A stretch of 44,490 bases of DNA, from NCBI GenBank assembly GCA_026989175.1, contig JALSJT010000182.1, positions 1 to 44,490 on the forward strand, in the 5' to 3' direction. Positions 41,149 to 44,490 of the stretch are shown one piece after another. This DNA comes from Thiomicrorhabdus sp. (GTDB lineage: Bacteria > Pseudomonadota > Gammaproteobacteria > Thiomicrospirales > Thiomicrospiraceae). The notes beneath the pieces were generated by a model. The model worked only from the letters and a program-made list of their open reading frames with translations. It ran no database searches and had not been told where the DNA came from. A program made the translations under genes and the position numbers. Position 1 is the stretch's first letter. The number at the start of each line of letters is the position of its first letter.

Positions 41149-41463
41149 TTATTTAGTCGGTTGTGCCGCATAAAAAGCAGCAAGCTCTTTAATGTCGGCA
41201 TCTGTTAGGCTTTTTGCGAATGGCGCCATGGTTGCATCCTTACGGTACCCTTCACGGAAGTCCTTAAGCTGCTTCTCAATGTAAGCGGCATGTTGACCTG
41301 CAAGGTTAGGGAAGTTTGGTACCACGCTATTACCGTCTGCACCATGACAGCCAGAACAAGAAGCCGCAGAAGCGGGTGCCGCATGTGTTGAACCTGCTGA
41401 ATAAGCGGATGCTGAAAATAGAAGTGTGGCAGTAATTGATGCAATAAATAGTTTTTTCATAAT
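41149..41463 (-). CDS. Small periplasmic c-type cytochrome (class I, c553/c5-like)
   Basis: Signal peptide MKKLFIASITATLLFSASAYSAG; CSGCHGADGNS; likely start at internal ATG (ORF track reaches 41505). Confidence 0.88.
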   Translation of the reverse strand: MMKKLFIASITATLLFSASAYSAGSTHAAPASAASCSGCHGADGNSVVPNFPNLAGQHAAYIEKQLKDFREGYRKDATMAPFAKSLTDADIKELAAFYAAQPTK

Positions 41464-41544
41464 GGTTACACTCATTGTTTTAAGAATATATTTTAACTTC
41501 ACCATTCTAAAGGGTTATCTGCGGTAAAAGCAAGAACAGTAGGC

Positions 41545-41576
41545 AAAAAAAAACCGTCAATCAATGACGGTTTTTT
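41545..41576. terminator. Rho-independent terminator
   Basis: A9-CCGTCA-ATCA-TGACGG-T6, reads on either strand. Confidence 0.85.
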
Positions 41577-41593
41577 CGAATCCTTCTAATAAA

Positions 41594-41899
41594 TTATAGA
41601 GAGGATGTATAGGCTGCAATGTTTGCAATATCTGAATCAGAAAGACCGGTGGCCATAGGCGCCATCATAGAGGTCATTGGTCCCATCTGTTTTCCAGCCT
41701 TATAGTCATTTAATTTTTGAACGATATCTGCAGCTGGCTGACCCGCTAATTTAGGACCGACCCCTCCTTCTCCATTAGCACCGTGACAACCAACACAGGT
41801 TGAATAAGCAGATTTACCTGCGGTGATATCACCCGCTTGAGAGGTGGTACCTAAAGTCATTAATCCTGCCACTGCGAGTGCAATCATTGTATTTTTCAT
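41594..41899 (-). CDS. Small periplasmic c-type cytochrome, paralog A
   Basis: 101 aa; signal peptide; CVGCHGANGEGGVGPKLAGQ; distal GPMTSMMAPMATGLS. Confidence 0.9.
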   Translation of the reverse strand: MKNTMIALAVAGLMTLGTTSQAGDITAGKSAYSTCVGCHGANGEGGVGPKLAGQPAADIVQKLNDYKAGKQMGPMTSMMAPMATGLSDSDIANIAAYTSSL

Positions 41900-41995
41900 A
41901 ATATTTGTAATCTCTTTTTTGATTAAGAATAAGTTTTACAATTGACATTTAAAGCTAGATTACTGATAAAGGCAAATAGAATAAATTTATTGGGT

Positions 41996-42027
41996 AAAAA
42001 AAAACCGCCGAAATGGCGGTTTTTTTT
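41996..42027. terminator. Rho-independent terminator
   Basis: A-tract-CCGCC-GAAAT-GGCGG-T tract. Confidence 0.8.
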
Positions 42028-42107
42028 AAAGAAACTTTTAATAAATTATGCTCCAAAAAATTTGGTACATAGTTTATCTTAAAGCTTTCTTTGCGCTTCT
42101 ATAACAA

Positions 42108-42407
42108 TTATAGAGAAGCGGTATACGCGGCAATGTTTTCAATGTCAGCATCAGAAAGACCTGCGGCCATTGGTGCCATCATTGAAGTCATTGGACCAAC
42201 TTGTTTGCCAGCCTTGTAGTCGCGTAGTTTTTGAGCTACATCTGTTTTACCTGCTAGCTTAGGACCCACACCACCTTCACCGTTTGCACCGTGGCAACCA
42301 ACACAAGTTGAGTAAGCCGCTTTACCTGCAGCTGCATCACCCGCTTGAGCAGCGGCACCAAAAGTAACTAATCCAGCCGCAGCTAGAGCAATAATTGTAT
42401 TTTTCAT
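42108..42407 (-). CDS. Small periplasmic c-type cytochrome, paralog B
   Basis: 99 aa; near-identical core to paralog A (CVGCHGANGEGGVGPKLAGK; GPMTSMMAPMAAGLS). Confidence 0.9.
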   Translation of the reverse strand: MKNTIIALAAAGLVTFGAAAQAGDAAAGKAAYSTCVGCHGANGEGGVGPKLAGKTDVAQKLRDYKAGKQVGPMTSMMAPMAAGLSDADIENIAAYTASL

Positions 42408-42765
42408 AATGTACTCTCCTAAAGCACTATTTAAATAGTATAGGGTTTAACCCTGGGTGCTATTACAGACGAAAAGCAATTTGGAGTCAAGATTGAATAT
42501 TGGAGTGATTTGGAATATTTTAACCAAGGTTATGGCAACTCTTAAGATACTGTGGAGAGTTTTGATGGATGGCGAATAAAACCTGCTGAAAGTCTCATTT
42601 TAGTTGTGTTTTAGAATGAAAAGTTTACTCTTTAAGCTAAAAAATAGCATTAAGTGGTTAAAAGTCATTAAAGATTATTAAATTTAGTTGAAGGGGGGAG
42701 AATTTCGTGATTTTCAGCAAAAAAGGGTTGCTCTCACTAAAAAAACTAATAAGGGTATTAGCAAT

Positions 42766-42942
42766 ATGATATTTGTTCGGTTATGGCTCGTTGTTTTGGT
42801 ATTAACGGCGTTGAGTTGGGTTGTGTTAAAGCTCGTTAGAAAGCCTTTGCACATCGGTTGGATTTTTCTGTTTTGGGTAGTGACTCTGTTTGGATTGGCG
42901 GTGTTACTTTATGGAGGGTCGGTTTGGTTGGCTGGTGTTTAA
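42766..42942 (+). CDS. Small hydrophobic membrane protein
   Basis: 58 aa MIFVRLWLVVLVLTALSWVVLKLVRKPLHIGWIFLFWVVTLFGLAVLLYGGSVWLAGV; two predicted TM helices; followed by a terminator. Confidence 0.55.
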   Translation: MIFVRLWLVVLVLTALSWVVLKLVRKPLHIGWIFLFWVVTLFGLAVLLYGGSVWLAGV

Positions 42943-42963
42943 TGATTTACTCTAATTTAGCGC

Positions 42964-43000
42964 CATAAAAAAAGAGGGCAAATGCCCTCTTTTTTATGGC
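42964..43000. terminator. Bidirectional terminator
   Basis: CCATAAAAAAAGAGGGC-AAAT-GCCCTCTTTTTTATGG. Confidence 0.92.
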
Positions 43001-43016
43001 TATGAGTTTTTTTATA

Positions 43017-43328
43017 TCATAGACCAGAAACATAAGCTGCTAGATTATGAACTTCTGTTTCGGTCAGTCCTTGTGCCATGGGTGCCATCATTGAGGTCAT
43101 CGGCCCTCTTTTTTTGCCTGCACGGTACTCTGTTAATTTACGAACAATCTCTTCTGCAGACTGTCCAGCTAACTTAGGGCCTACCATGCCTTCTGCATTG
43201 CTCCCATGGCAACCTACACAAGTGGCTTTAAATTTATATTTTCCTGCAATAGGGTCGCCTGCAGCAAGCGTTGTAGTTGCCATCGTCATTAGGCCGGCTG
43301 AAAATAGTGCAATTAGAGTTTTTTGCAT
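43017..43328 (-). CDS. Small periplasmic c-type cytochrome, paralog C
   Basis: 103 aa; CVGCHGSNAEGMVGPKLAGQ; GPMTSMMAPMAQGL. Confidence 0.9.
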   Translation of the reverse strand: MQKTLIALFSAGLMTMATTTLAAGDPIAGKYKFKATCVGCHGSNAEGMVGPKLAGQSAEEIVRKLTEYRAGKKRGPMTSMMAPMAQGLTETEVHNLAAYVSGL

Positions 43329-43416
43329 AATGTCCTCTCTAAGGGTAAGGGGTTTAGGGGGAAAAGACTATCTTAGACGAGGTTAAATATGAGTGCAATG
43401 GATTTCTATCAGAGGT

Positions 43417-44454
43417 TCAGTGTTCTGGCTCGTTTTTAAAATCCGTTAATAGTCGCTGAAAACTCTGATAGCGACTGACAGCAATATCGCCCTCTTCAAC
43501 GGCACTTTTTATGGCACAGTGTGGCTCAATGCTGTGGGTGCAGTTGTTGTATTTACATTGCCCTAAATAGGGTGAAAAGTCAGGATAGTAACTTTCCAGC
43601 TCGCTTAAAGAGCAGGGGGTTGGGCTAAATTGGCGAATACCTGGGGAGTCAATGAGATTACCACTGTATGGCTTGGAGGGGTCAAGTGATGGCAGGTGGT
43701 ATAGAATGCTGTTGGTGGTGGTGTGTTTTCCTAAGCCTGTGGCATCGGACAGGGTGCCGACTCGAATGTGGAGGTCTGGAATGAGCGCATTAATTAAAGA
43801 GGACTTCCCTGCGCCCGATGGTCCAACAAACACACTATTTTTACCGTCCATAAAGGCGCGTAGGTCTTCTAAGCCAGCATTGGAAACCGTCGATGCGGGC
43901 AGTAGTTCAATGTCCATGGCTGCATACGGCTCTAACAACGCGGCAATATCTTCCCAGTCCTCTTCACCAGAGAGCAGGTCTACTTTATTAATTACAATAA
44001 TGGCGGGTAGATCAAGCTGGTTAGCGGCGACCAAATAGCGGTCAATCATATCAGGGTGAATTCCGGGGAGTACGGGCATAACAATACCAATAAAATCAAT
44101 ATTGGCGGCAATCATTCGAGTTTGCCCCCGAAACCCTGGGCGACTGAGTTCGTGTTTTCTAGGCAAGACGCTAATCACCACGCCAGTATGTTCTTCAATA
44201 TCGGTTTGCCAGATAACTTGATCACCGGCAACGAGCTTCCCTAAGTGTTGTCGGATGGCACAACGATAGTGTTCACCTGTTTCAGACTCTACCAACACAC
44301 GTTTACCAAAGCTGGTGATGACTAACCCTGTTTGCTCTTCGCCAAGTTGTGTATTGTTTGATAAGGGGGGGGAAGAGATTTTTTCAACTGTTCTTTTTTG
44401 AATCTGCTCATCGACTCGACGCTTTTGTTGTTGGGTTAATTTACGTTTTGCCAT
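43417..44454 (-). CDS. rsgA: Ribosome small subunit-dependent GTPase A
   Basis: Circularly permuted GTPase; NKVDLL, GPSGAGKSSLINAL, DSPGIRQF; CKYNNCTHSIEPHC zinc motif. Confidence 0.95.
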   Translation of the reverse strand: MAKRKLTQQQKRRVDEQIQKRTVEKISSPPLSNNTQLGEEQTGLVITSFGKRVLVESETGEHYRCAIRQHLGKLVAGDQVIWQTDIEEHTGVVISVLPRKHELSRPGFRGQTRMIAANIDFIGIVMPVLPGIHPDMIDRYLVAANQLDLPAIIVINKVDLLSGEEDWEDIAALLEPYAAMDIELLPASTVSNAGLEDLRAFMDGKNSVFVGPSGAGKSSLINALIPDLHIRVGTLSDATGLGKHTTTNSILYHLPSLDPSKPYSGNLIDSPGIRQFSPTPCSLSELESYYPDFSPYLGQCKYNNCTHSIEPHCAIKSAVEEGDIAVSRYQSFQRLLTDFKNEPEH

Positions 44455-44490
44455 GGTATTTAATGGTTCCTAGCGTGGAGGGTGGAGTAG

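Overview
This 44.5 kb window is mostly gammaproteobacterial housekeeping chromosome from a probable chemolithotrophic sulfur oxidizer. Recognisable genes include secA, argJ, hisC, Nudix/thiE-like, coaE, a GGDEF/EAL protein, an asnB-type (NAGGN-like) amidotransferase, grxD, cytochrome P460-like, rnt, argA, ilvD, soxXYZA, an M48 peptidase, tusA-like, dsrE2-like, pssA, leuA, a holD-like gene, rimI, suhB, trmJ, cysE, iscR, iscA-like, ndk, rlmN, a short rodZ-like gene, hisS, yfgM, bamB, der, a DUF3683 FAD/FeS oxidoreductase, four small c-type cytochromes and rsgA. Two signals are not explained by gene content. (1) Six dispersed ~120-162 bp MITE-like elements have TIRs near GAGACCTTTGCACGA and are near-palindromic throughout. 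Four have perfect 5-bp target duplications, and all six sit 23-60 bp upstream of a start codon. (2) There is a large excess of G homopolymers (>=8 nt), nearly all G on the + strand whatever the gene direction, held in one reading phase inside genes and often followed by A-rich sequence (AGGGGGGGAGAAAAAATT-like). No tRNA, rRNA, CRISPR, prophage or intact transposase was seen. Identifications are from reading translations and motifs; no searches were run.
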